Notes under the pieces: generated by a model
Database searches by the model: none
What the model was told of the DNA's origin: nothing
What the model saw: only the letters and a program-made list of their open reading frames with translations
DNA from: Bacteroidota bacterium
GTDB taxonomy: Bacteria > Bacteroidota > Bacteroidia > Bacteroidales > F082
Reading direction: 5' to 3'
DNA length: 64,000 nucleotides
Assembly (NCBI GenBank): GCA_009773165.1
Contig: WOUZ01000011.1
Span: 1-64,000 of the forward strand
Part shown: piece by piece, positions 43,008 to 53,745 of the stretch
How positions within the stretch are numbered: the stretch's first letter is position 1
Layout of the letters: each line of letters opens with the position of its first letter
Position numbers and translations under genes: made by a program

Positions 43008-46000
43008 ATGAAAAAGCTATTACTATTTCAACTAATGATATGTGCATTGTTGTTTTCAACAACTGCGTATGCACAAAGTCCCCAACAACAACTCAAATTA
43101 CGCCAGTTGTCAGCTGAGTGGGAGGTTTTTTCAAAACAAGAAAAAGCAGAAGCCATCGCTAAGGCTTTACAGTTGGGATGGCCCCTTCTCACTGAAGACG
43201 AAAATGGAAGAATAAGCGAGCTTATCCGTCTTGATGAGGGTCGTCCGGTGTATGTGATTACAGATAATGCCGCCGGAGCTGCTTTGATCAATTCTGATAA
43301 GTTGTATTCAGGTGGTGCTGCCGGCCTTTCACTTTCAGGGGCGGGAATTACCATGGGCATCTGGGACGGTGGCTCAGTTTATGCTGCGCATCAGGAACTT
43401 ACCGGAAGAATAACACAACTCGATGTCGCGCCAATGGCTCAAAGTTGGCATGCAACTCACGTGGCCGGTACAATGATAGCTTCAGGTGTTTACAGCGTTG
43501 CCAAAGGTATGTCACCTGCAGCTTCCTTACACGCTTACGACTGGAACAGCGACGTTTCTGAAATGGCAACCGAAGCCGCAGCAGGATTGAAGAATTCGCA
43601 ACACTCTTATGGCCTCATCACTGGATGGGCAAGTGGCAGCTGGTCGGGAAATAGTGGCTGGCATTGGTGGGGCTCAGCTAACATCAGCACTACTGAAGAC
43701 TATAACTGGGGCTTCTATAGTAGTGAAGCTAAAAGTTGGGATCTCGTTGCTCACAATGCTCCAAACTACCTTATTGTTAAATCAGCTGGTAACGACAGAG
43801 GTGAAGGTCCGGCTGCAGGGACATCACATTATTTTCAAAACCCTGCAAATGGATGGGCATGGGAGGTCAGCACTGCCACTAGGGACAAAGATGGAGGTGC
43901 AACAGGATATGAAAGCATCGCTCACTCAGCGACTTCAAAAAATGTTCTTACAGTAGGTGCTGTAGATGTGACAACTGCCATGTCCTCATTCAGCGGATGG
44001 GGGCCAACTGATGATGGACGCATAAAACCGGATATCGTTGCAAAAGGGGTTTCTGTAACCTCTTGTTACACATCAAACACAGCCTCGTATGCTACTGCCG
44101 GCGGCACCTCCATGGCTGGTCCGATGGTAAGTGGTTCGATAGGATTGCTGCTTCAACATCAGCAAAACCTGCATCCGGGAACTCCTCTGCGCTCTGCAAC
44201 AATGAAAGGACTTATTCTGCATACAGCAACAGATTTGGGTAATGCCGGTCCTGATTACGTTTACGGATGGGGCTTGATGAACACACAAGCTGCTGCTAAA
44301 GTGATGAGTGACAATAGCTCTACTTCATTACATATCAAAGAGTTGTCGCTAAGCAACAGCGCAACAACAAACCTTACGGTGAAAGCAAAAGGTGGTGAGC
44401 CACTTAAGGTGACGCTCATATGGAATGATGTTCCGGGCACATCTCCACCTGCTTCACTTGACCCAACAACAGCCATGCTGGTTAATGACCTAGACGTTCG
44501 CCTCACTTCACCTGAAGGAACAATCTATACACCCTATATTCTTGACCCAGCCAATCCATCGACTTTGGCTACCACTGGAGATAATTTCCGTGACAATATC
44601 GAAGTTATTTACCTCGCTTCGCCAGCTGCAAATCAGCTTTATGACCTGTCCATCACCCACAAAGGCACACTCAGCGGAGGCAGTCAGGCTTACACGGTCA
44701 TTATTACCGGAAATGAGGTTTTTGAATACTCTTATCTTTACAATGCCTCCGACGCTGCTTCCAATTATAATGGCACATGGACAACAGGCAGCAACCTAGG
44801 AAACGGTCTTGGCAACTGGACTTTCATCTCAGGAGGTTCGGGAAACAGCTACATTGGCGGAACAGGCTTGGGAGCTTCAACTTTTGGTATTTTCTCAGGA
44901 AGTGATCAGACAGGTAATTATTTCACTGCGCGTCGCGACCTTAATGGTACGATCCCTATTGGTGGCACTTTTGAAGTTGACCTGGGTTATACGGGTGTTT
45001 CAAACGGAGGTGAAATCGGCATTAGTTTATATTCACAAGAAGTTTTTCGCCTTGGATTCAAGTTTATCGGAGGTGGCTCAGCATGGCAACTGAACGATGG
45101 TGGAAGCAATTTCAGCACAGGAATCTCATGGGCAGGCAGCACCCCTTTGAGTTTTACTTTTACGAGAGGAAGTGGAAATGTTTATTCCGTTCAAATCAAC
45201 CAAGGTTTACAATCCTACACAGGCGCAAATTATACTGCGACATCAGGTACAATGGCTATCGACAGGATTGAAATTTATACCAGCAAACAAGGCGGATCGC
45301 AAAATCTTGGATTCAATAACCTTTCAATTACAACTGATTTCAATCAGGTAGCGGCAACGGCCGATGCCATCGTGAGAGGTCCGGTTGTTGTTAGTTCCAA
45401 TTTATTGCTTGATAACCTGATTATTGAAACAGGACACAGCCTCACAATTGCTCCCACAAAAACACTTACAGTGAATGGAGCTATTGATAATCAGGTTGGG
45501 GAAGCAGCCTTACGACTCGAATCAGATGGAACAGGGACTGCCTCGCTCCTGCATTACACCAATAATGTGCCCATAACCATTGAGCGTTATATCACGGGTG
45601 ATGCTAACCTGAATAACAGAAAATATCACACAGTTTCCGTTCCTTTAACGCAAAGTTCGAATCCTCAGGCAGGACTGTTTATGGGCTCCTACCTCTATTC
45701 CTTTGATCAGGCAACGCAAGCTTATGTGAGTGCAGGAACTTCCACAACTACACCTCTGACAGTAGATCAGGGATATCTGATTTATTATCCTGGCAACAAT
45801 ACAACTTATGATTTCGATGGTATGGCGAACAATGGTAGTTTCTCGGCTGATGTTGCCTATCCACCTTTTGGATTAAATTTCAATCTTGTTCCCAACCCCT
45901 ACCCTTCTGCTATAGACTGGAGCGCTTCTTCAGGCTGGACAAAAACCAATGTCAACAACGCGATTTATATCTACAATAGTGCCAGCTCCAACAGTTCAGC

Positions 46001-46850
46001 TTTTGTATGGGCGAGCTATGTTGGAGGCTCAGGAACCAATGGAGGTTCGAGGTATATCCCTACAGGTCAGGGATTTTTCGTTCAGTCGAGCGCTGGATCG
46101 CCGGTTTTAGCAATGGATAACAATGTAAGATTACACAACGCTACCGGTTTTCTAAAGGAAACAAATGAGATGAATAACAACTTACAAATTACCTCGCATG
46201 CAAACACCTATTCCGATGAAATTGTTCTGCGATTCATTGAAGAGGCAACCACTGATTTTGATGGTGAATGGGATGCCTTGAAGCTAAAAGGCGGCGATCT
46301 TATCCCATCTGTTTTCACACTTTCTGCTGATCAAATTCAATTGAGCATTAACAGTATTCCGTTGGTAACAGAAACTTTTACCGTTCCTCTGGGATTTGAA
46401 TGGCTCGAAAATGGAGAAGCATCTCTTAGTTTTGAAGGTATTGAAACATTTGAACAACAGGAAAGCCTGATGCTTGACGACCTTCTCACAGGAATTACGG
46501 TCGATTTGAGTACTCAAACATCTTACAGCTTTACACACCAAATTGAAAACGACCCTCACCGCTTTGTCCTTCGGTTTATGGGACCCACAGGTAATGATGA
46601 ATCGAAAGCAGGCTCTGAAGCATTGAAAACTTGGATTGCTGACGGTCAACTTAAGTTCAGCGTTCAGGATAACAAAGGAAATGGCACAGTAGAAGTGTTT
46701 GATTTGAAAGGTAGTAAGTTGCTTCAGAAGCAATTCTTTGGCAGTCAGCCGGTAACTCTTGATGGCCTTAAAACAGCTTCGGTTGTTTTACTCAAAGTTA
46801 CCACTGCGACCCGTGTGTTCAATCAAAAAGTATTCAATCCAAAAAAATAA
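43008..46850 (+). CDS. secreted subtilase (S8) with C-terminal T9SS-type domain
   Basis: A 1280-residue exported serine protease. A Sec signal peptide ends near residue 23 (FSTTAYAQ). The subtilase catalytic triad is D120 (GIWDGG), H151 (HATHVAGTM) and S368 (GGTSMAGPM). A beta-sandwich follows (about 440-560, VTLIWNDVPGTS, LVNDLDVRL), then a long beta-rich region. The last about 80 residues (LKFSVQDNKGNGTVEVFDLKG to KVFNPKK) look like a type IX secretion sorting domain. The ATG at 43008 begins the signal peptide. An upstream frame to 42912 would add 32 residues and is rejected. A small exported gene follows by four bases. Confidence 0.9.
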   Translation: MKKLLLFQLMICALLFSTTAYAQSPQQQLKLRQLSAEWEVFSKQEKAEAIAKALQLGWPLLTEDENGRISELIRLDEGRPVYVITDNAAGAALINSDKLYSGGAAGLSLSGAGITMGIWDGGSVYAAHQELTGRITQLDVAPMAQSWHATHVAGTMIASGVYSVAKGMSPAASLHAYDWNSDVSEMATEAAAGLKNSQHSYGLITGWASGSWSGNSGWHWWGSANISTTEDYNWGFYSSEAKSWDLVAHNAPNYLIVKSAGNDRGEGPAAGTSHYFQNPANGWAWEVSTATRDKDGGATGYESIAHSATSKNVLTVGAVDVTTAMSSFSGWGPTDDGRIKPDIVAKGVSVTSCYTSNTASYATAGGTSMAGPMVSGSIGLLLQHQQNLHPGTPLRSATMKGLILHTATDLGNAGPDYVYGWGLMNTQAAAKVMSDNSSTSLHIKELSLSNSATTNLTVKAKGGEPLKVTLIWNDVPGTSPPASLDPTTAMLVNDLDVRLTSPEGTIYTPYILDPANPSTLATTGDNFRDNIEVIYLASPAANQLYDLSITHKGTLSGGSQAYTVIITGNEVFEYSYLYNASDAASNYNGTWTTGSNLGNGLGNWTFISGGSGNSYIGGTGLGASTFGIFSGSDQTGNYFTARRDLNGTIPIGGTFEVDLGYTGVSNGGEIGISLYSQEVFRLGFKFIGGGSAWQLNDGGSNFSTGISWAGSTPLSFTFTRGSGNVYSVQINQGLQSYTGANYTATSGTMAIDRIEIYTSKQGGSQNLGFNNLSITTDFNQVAATADAIVRGPVVVSSNLLLDNLIIETGHSLTIAPTKTLTVNGAIDNQVGEAALRLESDGTGTASLLHYTNNVPITIERYITGDANLNNRKYHTVSVPLTQSSNPQAGLFMGSYLYSFDQATQAYVSAGTSTTTPLTVDQGYLIYYPGNNTTYDFDGMANNGSFSADVAYPPFGLNFNLVPNPYPSAIDWSASSGWTKTNVNNAIYIYNSASSNSSAFVWASYVGGSGTNGGSRYIPTGQGFFVQSSAGSPVLAMDNNVRLHNATGFLKETNEMNNNLQITSHANTYSDEIVLRFIEEATTDFDGEWDALKLKGGDLIPSVFTLSADQIQLSINSIPLVTETFTVPLGFEWLENGEASLSFEGIETFEQQESLMLDDLLTGITVDLSTQTSYSFTHQIENDPHRFVLRFMGPTGNDESKAGSEALKTWIADGQLKFSVQDNKGNGTVEVFDLKGSKLLQKQFFGSQPVTLDGLKTASVVLLKVTTATRVFNQKVFNPKK

Positions 46851-46854
46851 CGAA

Positions 46855-47103
46855 ATGAAAACAACTATAAAACTATTGATCCTGCTAATTGGACTCTTTT
46901 TCATACACAACAGCAGTATTGCACAAGGGCCGCCAAACCCTCCTGGTGATCCTTCTACAGGAGGAGTTGGTCCTGTAGGAGGCACAGCGCCTGTTGGAAG
47001 CAGATTGGGTATTTTGCTTGTATTAAGTATTGGCTTTGGCGCAAAGAAAACCTATAACTATCTCGTTAGAAATAAAGAAGATAATGAAGAGTTATACAGC
47101 TAG
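46855..47103 (+). CDS. small exported Pro/Gly-rich protein with C-terminal TM
   Basis: An 82-residue protein. The signal peptide (LLILLIGLFFIHNSSIAQ) is followed by a Gly/Pro-rich linker (PPNPPGDPSTGGVGPVGG), then a short hydrophobic helix (LGILLVLSIGFGAKK) and a basic/acidic tail. The layout resembles small Bacteroidota proteins with PID/VPEID-CTERM-like sorting tails, but the signature here (APVGSRLG) is not canonical, so the call is only structural. It lies four bases after the subtilase gene and may be coupled to it. Its stop TAG overlaps the opposite-strand stop of the methyltransferase. Confidence 0.6.
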   Translation: MKTTIKLLILLIGLFFIHNSSIAQGPPNPPGDPSTGGVGPVGGTAPVGSRLGILLVLSIGFGAKKTYNYLVRNKEDNEELYS

Positions 47104-47837
47104 CTTCTGTTTTTTATAATGACGAGACTGCTGTTCGTATCGGGTATAAGAACAGCCTGTTCTGGAATAGTTTTGAGGAAACTTTCTACAGCATTCATTA
47201 ACCCATTCCAACGTTGGTTATAATCATGCACCACAATTACGCCTCCGGGACAAAGACGGGGATAAAAGTAGTTCAGACCTGCTAAGGTAGGTTCTGCTAA
47301 ATCCACATCTATACTCACAAAAGCATACTCACGCTCCGGGATTTCAGGAATCAGCGTTTTAAAATCGCCTTTGAAAACGTGCATATTAGGAGCATGATTC
47401 AGCAACTCTTTCACACGTTCAGCTGAGGTATCCGCAAAACTGGCAGAAGAATATTCAGATGCTTCGCCGGATTCCTGCTGCAGATCATTCGGAATAAAAC
47501 CCTCGAACGTATCAAACAGAAAAAGTTCACGTTCAGGATCAATAGATTGCATGATAGATGCTGTTTCACCTTTGTACACACCCAATTCGGCCATCACAGC
47601 TGTTAAAGGCAGCTGATCTCTCAATGAAGTTAGCTGAAGCCAAAAAAGAAGAAAGCGTTGTTTATCAGGATAAGAACGATAGGCTTTTCGAAGCCTTGAA
47701 GAAACCTCTCCCGATTTAACAGCTTCTTTCCATTGCGTATTAACACGGTCGGTTCCTGAAAACCATGAATAGAGGTACCAAACCGAAGCAACAACTGCCA
47801 GCGCAAAAAGCAGATAATAGACGATATTAAAAAGCAT
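47100..47837 (-). CDS. TylF/MycF-like O-methyltransferase, membrane-anchored
   Basis: A 245-residue protein. An N-terminal membrane helix (IVYYLLFALAVVASVWYLY, about 5-23) precedes a class I methyltransferase of the TylF/MycF type. SAM-binding marks are VMAELGVYKGETASIM near residue 81, LFLFDTFEGFIP, FVSIDVDLAEPTL with the metal-ligand aspartates, and GGVIVVHDYN. TylF enzymes methylate sugars on macrolides. Members in Bacteroidota are usually taken to modify surface or other sugars. The substrate is unknown. It converges with the small exported gene, their stop codons sharing the CTAG palindrome. Confidence 0.8.
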   Translation of the reverse strand: MLFNIVYYLLFALAVVASVWYLYSWFSGTDRVNTQWKEAVKSGEVSSRLRKAYRSYPDKQRFLLFWLQLTSLRDQLPLTAVMAELGVYKGETASIMQSIDPERELFLFDTFEGFIPNDLQQESGEASEYSSASFADTSAERVKELLNHAPNMHVFKGDFKTLIPEIPEREYAFVSIDVDLAEPTLAGLNYFYPRLCPGGVIVVHDYNQRWNGLMNAVESFLKTIPEQAVLIPDTNSSLVIIKNRS

Positions 47838-47913
47838 CGAAAAAATATTTCGACTAAATTAAGAAAATGATAAGCAATATGAATAAAAATTTAGCAGAAG
47901 TCGGGCAAATACT

Positions 47914-47921
47914 TAAATTTG
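47914..47921 (+). promoter_or_regulatory. -7 box of tRNA-Gly
   Basis: TAaaTTTG, 13 bases before the tRNA 5' end at 47935. The -33 match is weak. Confidence 0.5.
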
Positions 47922-47934
47922 CGCTTCCAAAAAA

Positions 47935-48006
47935 GCGGGCATAGCTCAGTGGTAGAGCATTAGCTTCCCAAGCTGAGGGTCGTGGGTTCGAGCCCCATTG
48001 CCCGCT
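47935..48006 (+). tRNA. tRNA-Gly (anticodon CCC)
   Basis: A 72-nt tRNA. The acceptor arms GCGGGCA and TGCCCGC pair, with discriminator T. The D arm is AGCTCAGTGGTAGAGC, the anticodon loop TTCCCAA gives CCC, and the T arm has GGTTCGAGCCC. CCA is not encoded. Confidence 0.95.
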
Positions 48007-48027
48007 CACCTGAAAACCAGTGTTTTA

Positions 48028-48057
48028 GAGCCTTTTAGAAATAAAAGGCTCTTTTTT
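48028..48057 (+). terminator. terminator of tRNA-Gly
   Basis: Perfect 10-bp stem GAGCCTTTTA (48028-48037) / TAAAAGGCTC (48042-48051) with a GAAA tetraloop and a T6 run. Confidence 0.9.
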
Positions 48058-48132
48058 ATTTCCGCACTTAAAGCACTTTTTTTGTATATTTTCGGTATTA
48101 TTCGTCACGAATTCATCTCACAAAACAGCATA

Positions 48133-50472
48133 TCAAATACTTTCCGATTGCTTTGATGTCGTTTTTTCTTTCCAAAGTTGTTTGATAATTGAAGCTGTTT
48201 CCTGTGCTGCCAGATCCGGTTTCAAAGCGGTGTCTGAAATACCTGATACAACACGGGTGATGTCGTGATCCACCTTGCCCTTTTGATTCCAGACCGTAGG
48301 CGATGCGACAGTGATATAAGCCGAAAAGTTATGATGCCCCGATCCGGGACGTTCACCGATAATATGAATAATGCCTTTGCGCTGACTTCCTGATTTTGAA
48401 TTACCGAAAAGCTGCTCACCACAGGCGTAGCCCGCTCTCACCCTACCAGTAGTGATCACGAGTGTTGCATCGCTAACGTTGAGTTTTGAGGATGCCAACT
48501 CAGCCTTTAGTTTTTCTATATAAGGATACAGATGCCCATCGTCCATGATGGCTCTGGCATTCAATCCATCAGAGATAATAATTTGTATATCAGGAACATG
48601 TTGATTCCACTGCTTTTTAAGTTGTTGGAGTTTTGCACTTGAAGTCATGCTCAGTTGCTCACCTGTCGGCGGATGATACACATAATCAACCCGGTCGATT
48701 GAATGCGTAAACAAAGGAAATACTTTTGGCACTGCTGCAATAAAAGGCTCAGTGAGCTCTGACCAGATACTAACTTTGGCATCTTCATACAATCGATGAA
48801 CTTCTTTATCGACTGCTTCAGGAAGATCCCAGTGATTTTCACCAAAACCCTTTACAAGCGGAACTCCCCGTTGTTTTATACGATCCATGCAAGCCAAACC
48901 CTCTTCCTGAATTTCAATTTTATCAGCAGTTGGATCTTTTGCCAGGCGGTATTGGGTATAAACCCAAAGAGGGTCGCCAAAATGAGCGCTTGGCTGACCG
49001 TTTTCATCAATAACGCCAAGCTTTTTGAAAAACTTCCACATGGCATCATTGATCTTATAACCAAACTGTTGCCTTATTTTGACGTGGTTGTTGAAAGCTG
49101 TTGTAAGATAGCTGAGCATGGGGTCGTTCTTTGTGGGCAGTGCCATAAGGTAAGCAGGGTTAGCCGGCATCACCTGCTCGATGCACCAATTCAAGTCGTC
49201 GAGTGTTACATCCATATGAAGCGTGGAACAGATGTCGAGACCGATTGTAAGGCCATGCAGTTTACCCATTACGGTATCCTCGAGGCAACAGCGTACCAGC
49301 TGTTCTTTCGTCCGGAATACTTCAGGACCAATAAAACCAGCCACATCGTTGACAAATACCCATGGCTTTTTGCCAAAAGCTTCGGATTCCATTTGTTGCT
49401 TGAGTGCACGCAGGAATCCATATTTTCTTGCTTCATGCATCACCATATCGAAGCCTTCGCCATGGCCGTTGGTGTAGTCAGCGCCCTGACCTGTTTCGCA
49501 ATACAAGCCATAATGGCCTTTGCGTGAAGAGGCATAGTTTTGCATCTTCTCGATAGTGAGCCCAAAAGTGGCGTTGGCTTTTACAGTACCTGCCAGGCTT
49601 TGAAACCAACTGCCTGTTGTACCGGGATGCTCCTGCTCCACCTCTGCCTGTATGTCGATGTGTGAAAGTACGCAATTCGGGAGCGTGTCTTGCAATCCAA
49701 AGGTAGTAAGTATTTCAAAAAGAGCAGCTTCGATGCGGGCTACTGAAACCGGATCAGATGAAACAGGGTTGGTTCCAAGCACCAGATCGCCTACAGCAAA
49801 CGACCATCCGTTGAAAACCTGCCATTGTATGTCCTCAACATCATCTGTAGGCGAATTGGGCTGAATGCGGGCGCTTAGATAACCTTTGCTTCCTATCTGA
49901 CTTCCTGCCAGTGGATTAAATACCTTTTGACCAACCAGAATAAGCTCATCGTTGCTCATAAGTTTGACAAGACAGGAGATGATATCGCTGCTAAGCGATG
50001 GCATGATATGTTTGATCTCAACTTCTTCTCGGCTGAGGACAAAGCTTTTAAGATCAGACATTTTCCATTTGTACAAAGCTGCATCTGTTTTGGTTGTTGA
50101 TTTAATCAACTCACTGATGTCATCGGTAAAAACCGACTGCTGCATCAAATCCTCAATTTGGGTGTTGGAAAGTAATGTTCTTGCATGTAACCGCGAAGTT
50201 TCATCAGCAGCGGCAACGCCGACAGCTTGGTCACCTTCCTTAAAAGCATTGGCAGCACCCAGAATCTTGCGGTACAAATCCAGATCAAAACTGCCCTTTG
50301 TGCGTTCAATAAATTGAAAAATACCTTCGCCTTCAAGTGGTTCTGACAATGTTACACCTTCAGCTTGTGGTTCATCAGAACCGACCAGTTGGCTAAAACC
50401 AGGCTGAACGAGTAAAGCCACACCAAGCAAACTACTACTTTTCAAAAACGATTTACGCGTTATCTTTTGCAT
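48133..50472 (-). CDS. eutBC: ethanolamine ammonia-lyase large-small subunit fusion with export signal
   Basis: A 779-residue B12-dependent ethanolamine ammonia-lyase in which the two subunits, normally separate, are one chain. Residues about 85-525 correspond to EutB (KVFNPLAGSQIGSKGYLSAR, then LSHIDIQAEVEQ, ETGQGADYTNGHGEGFDM, LGLTIGLDICST-like LHGLTIGLDICSTLHM). Residues about 550-775 correspond to EutC (IISDGLNARAI, ITTGRVRAGYACGEQLF, IIGERPGSGHHNFSAY). It should split ethanolamine to acetaldehyde and ammonia. The N-terminus (ITRKSFLKSSSLLGVALLV) looks like a Tat-type signal with RK in place of RR, which would place a B12 enzyme outside the cytoplasm. No other eut genes are nearby. Confidence 0.9.
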   Translation of the reverse strand: MQKITRKSFLKSSSLLGVALLVQPGFSQLVGSDEPQAEGVTLSEPLEGEGIFQFIERTKGSFDLDLYRKILGAANAFKEGDQAVGVAAADETSRLHARTLLSNTQIEDLMQQSVFTDDISELIKSTTKTDAALYKWKMSDLKSFVLSREEVEIKHIMPSLSSDIISCLVKLMSNDELILVGQKVFNPLAGSQIGSKGYLSARIQPNSPTDDVEDIQWQVFNGWSFAVGDLVLGTNPVSSDPVSVARIEAALFEILTTFGLQDTLPNCVLSHIDIQAEVEQEHPGTTGSWFQSLAGTVKANATFGLTIEKMQNYASSRKGHYGLYCETGQGADYTNGHGEGFDMVMHEARKYGFLRALKQQMESEAFGKKPWVFVNDVAGFIGPEVFRTKEQLVRCCLEDTVMGKLHGLTIGLDICSTLHMDVTLDDLNWCIEQVMPANPAYLMALPTKNDPMLSYLTTAFNNHVKIRQQFGYKINDAMWKFFKKLGVIDENGQPSAHFGDPLWVYTQYRLAKDPTADKIEIQEEGLACMDRIKQRGVPLVKGFGENHWDLPEAVDKEVHRLYEDAKVSIWSELTEPFIAAVPKVFPLFTHSIDRVDYVYHPPTGEQLSMTSSAKLQQLKKQWNQHVPDIQIIISDGLNARAIMDDGHLYPYIEKLKAELASSKLNVSDATLVITTGRVRAGYACGEQLFGNSKSGSQRKGIIHIIGERPGSGHHNFSAYITVASPTVWNQKGKVDHDITRVVSGISDTALKPDLAAQETASIIKQLWKEKTTSKQSESI

Positions 50473-50955
50473 GCCATTTATCTTTTTATGTCCGTAATTC
50501 TATCTGGAAAAACCAATCAGATATTTCATTTAAGTGGTTCAAAGATACAGTAATGAAAAGTTAATATCCAGAATGAGATGACATTTTTTTCGAGGGGATA
50601 AATCAAAGAATAATTCTCGCAGAGTGGCGATGATTAAGATTCAAAGAGTTTTTAATGGAACGCGGATGACGCGGATTGAACGGATTATCACGGATGGCTT
50701 ACCTGAGAGCTTTTCTCGCAGATTAACGCAGATCAGGCGTCAGGCGATTTTCACAGATTATTGAATGCATATTATTGAGAATATAGCTCATATTATTAAG
50801 TATGTGAATGACTCATCAACACATTTATTGGTACTTGAAATGAAAAAATCCTTGTCTTGAGCATGATTCAGATTGTTAGGATATAAAAATTTGTGTTTCA
50901 AATAAAAAAACAAAAAAAGTATAAAAAAGGTAATATGTTGCTGTATCTTTACACA
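50473..50955. other. intergenic region with dispersed low-complexity repeat
   Basis: About 480 bases. Near 50651-50700 a direct repeat rich in GCGGAT/ACGGAT occurs, a type often seen scattered in Bacteroidota genomes. No gene was seen. A weak -7-like box TAtcTTTA (50944-50951) precedes the kinase gene. Confidence 0.4.
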
Positions 50956-52356
<1,401 letters not shown>

Positions 52357-52366
52357 GCTGATAAAA

Positions 52367-53563
52367 ATGAAAAAAGCAATTTATTTGTTGTTTTTACTCC
52401 TACTATCGCTTTCATCAACAGCACAAAACTACCTGGAATTATGTGACAGCACTAAGCGATGGAACACATTGTATTACGGGTCATGGTCGTGGAATATAAT
52501 GCATTGCGCTGGTACACGAAGCAATCGGATTGGTCCGGAAGTGCTGTTTAACAACACGCTTTTTAAACAATTATTTGAATCTGAGGATTCGTTGTCGACC
52601 AATTGGGAACAGCGGGGTTTTATCGCGGAAGACACAGAAACAGGAAAAGTTTATTATTCTTCAGGAGATCCGCAGGAAATTGGTTTGATCTACGATTTTA
52701 GTTTAGAGGCAGGCGACAGCATAACAATTAACAATTACTACCTTGGTGTTGAAAACATTCAATTGATCTGCGATAGTGTCGACTATATTAGTAATAAAAG
52801 TGTTGTTAGGAAGCAAATCTATCTTTATTCAGCTGATAATCAATATTATTACGACATTTGGATTGAAGGTATAGGGAGTAAATTTGGATTACTCAACAGT
52901 GGTTTTAACGGAGCTTCGATGGCTGGTGGAGGTTGCGAACTATTATGCTGTTCGGAGGATATGGTCAATATATTTACGAATCCGGTTTACCAATCATGTT
53001 ATCTGGAGGATTTTTATCCACAGATACTCAATGACACTTTCGACACAGCCTGGCTATACACTCCTTATGCATTTCAGTTGCAGCTTGCTGATACAGTTAA
53101 TGTACCTTACCAACTCATTGGTGAACAGATACCTGAAGGTTTTGAGTTTAATGACACAACAGGTTTGCTCACCGGATTTCCAGAGCAAACAGGTTCATTT
53201 TTTTGTGCGATCACCGTAAAAAACAACACTTATGGGTTTCTTACCGACATTATCCTTGGTGATATACAGGTGATGCTTCCAACAAAACTTGCTGAACTGA
53301 CCGAAGAAACAGTAATTCATACTTACCCAAATCCTGTTGAAAATCAGTTACATATATCCATTGAAAACAAGAATACCGATTTTGTTGTGGTCGAAGTGAT
53401 AACTGAAGAAGCAAAACTCATCGTTAAGTCAATGGTTTATGGGAGTTCAAGTTTGGATTTCAGTCCTTTTGCTGATGGAGTTTATTATCTAAAAGTATAT
53501 GAAAAGTTTGGAAGGTTGCTTGAAGTGAAAAAGTTGATCAAATTCAACATGGATGTAAACTGA
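52367..53563 (+). CDS. secreted protein with Ig-like and T9SS sorting domains
   Basis: A 398-residue exported protein. The Sec signal peptide (AIYLLFLLLLSLSSTAQ) is followed by an unrecognised region. A putative Ig-like domain lies at about 235-315 (YAFQLQLADTVNVPYQLI, then FNDTTGLLTGFPEQTGSFF). The C-terminal type IX secretion sorting domain begins TYPNPVENQLHISIE near residue 325 and ends with a Lys-rich strand. It should be exported by T9SS. It lies ten bases after the histidine kinase gene and may be co-transcribed. The start at 52367 begins the signal peptide. A longer frame inside the kinase is rejected. Confidence 0.85.
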   Translation: MKKAIYLLFLLLLSLSSTAQNYLELCDSTKRWNTLYYGSWSWNIMHCAGTRSNRIGPEVLFNNTLFKQLFESEDSLSTNWEQRGFIAEDTETGKVYYSSGDPQEIGLIYDFSLEAGDSITINNYYLGVENIQLICDSVDYISNKSVVRKQIYLYSADNQYYYDIWIEGIGSKFGLLNSGFNGASMAGGGCELLCCSEDMVNIFTNPVYQSCYLEDFYPQILNDTFDTAWLYTPYAFQLQLADTVNVPYQLIGEQIPEGFEFNDTTGLLTGFPEQTGSFFCAITVKNNTYGFLTDIILGDIQVMLPTKLAELTEETVIHTYPNPVENQLHISIENKNTDFVVVEVITEEAKLIVKSMVYGSSSLDFSPFADGVYYLKVYEKFGRLLEVKKLIKFNMDVN

Positions 53564-53745
53564 AACCAATTTTTATCGTTTGCATATTCAGTAAATCGCT
53601 GTAAGAAAACCACTTAAAATCAAAGAAGCCTTTTATTGGTTTTTGTAAACTTGATAGAGAAAAACAGCGTATTAGCAATACATCTATTCTTCAATCCTGA
53701 ATACAAGTAATTCACTGTATTTTGGCTTTACAATTCCAAAATCTT

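Noticed and set aside
46284-46733. Minus-strand open frame of 149 codons inside the subtilase gene
   Set aside because: Shadow of the C-terminal part of the subtilase, with no domain.
48796-49527. Plus-strand open frame of 243 codons opposite eutBC
   Set aside because: It lies wholly inside the well-supported fusion gene on the other strand and has no family resemblance.
50651-50760. GCGGAT-rich direct repeat as a possible binding array
   Set aside because: It looks like a common dispersed low-complexity repeat of Bacteroidota rather than a local regulatory site.
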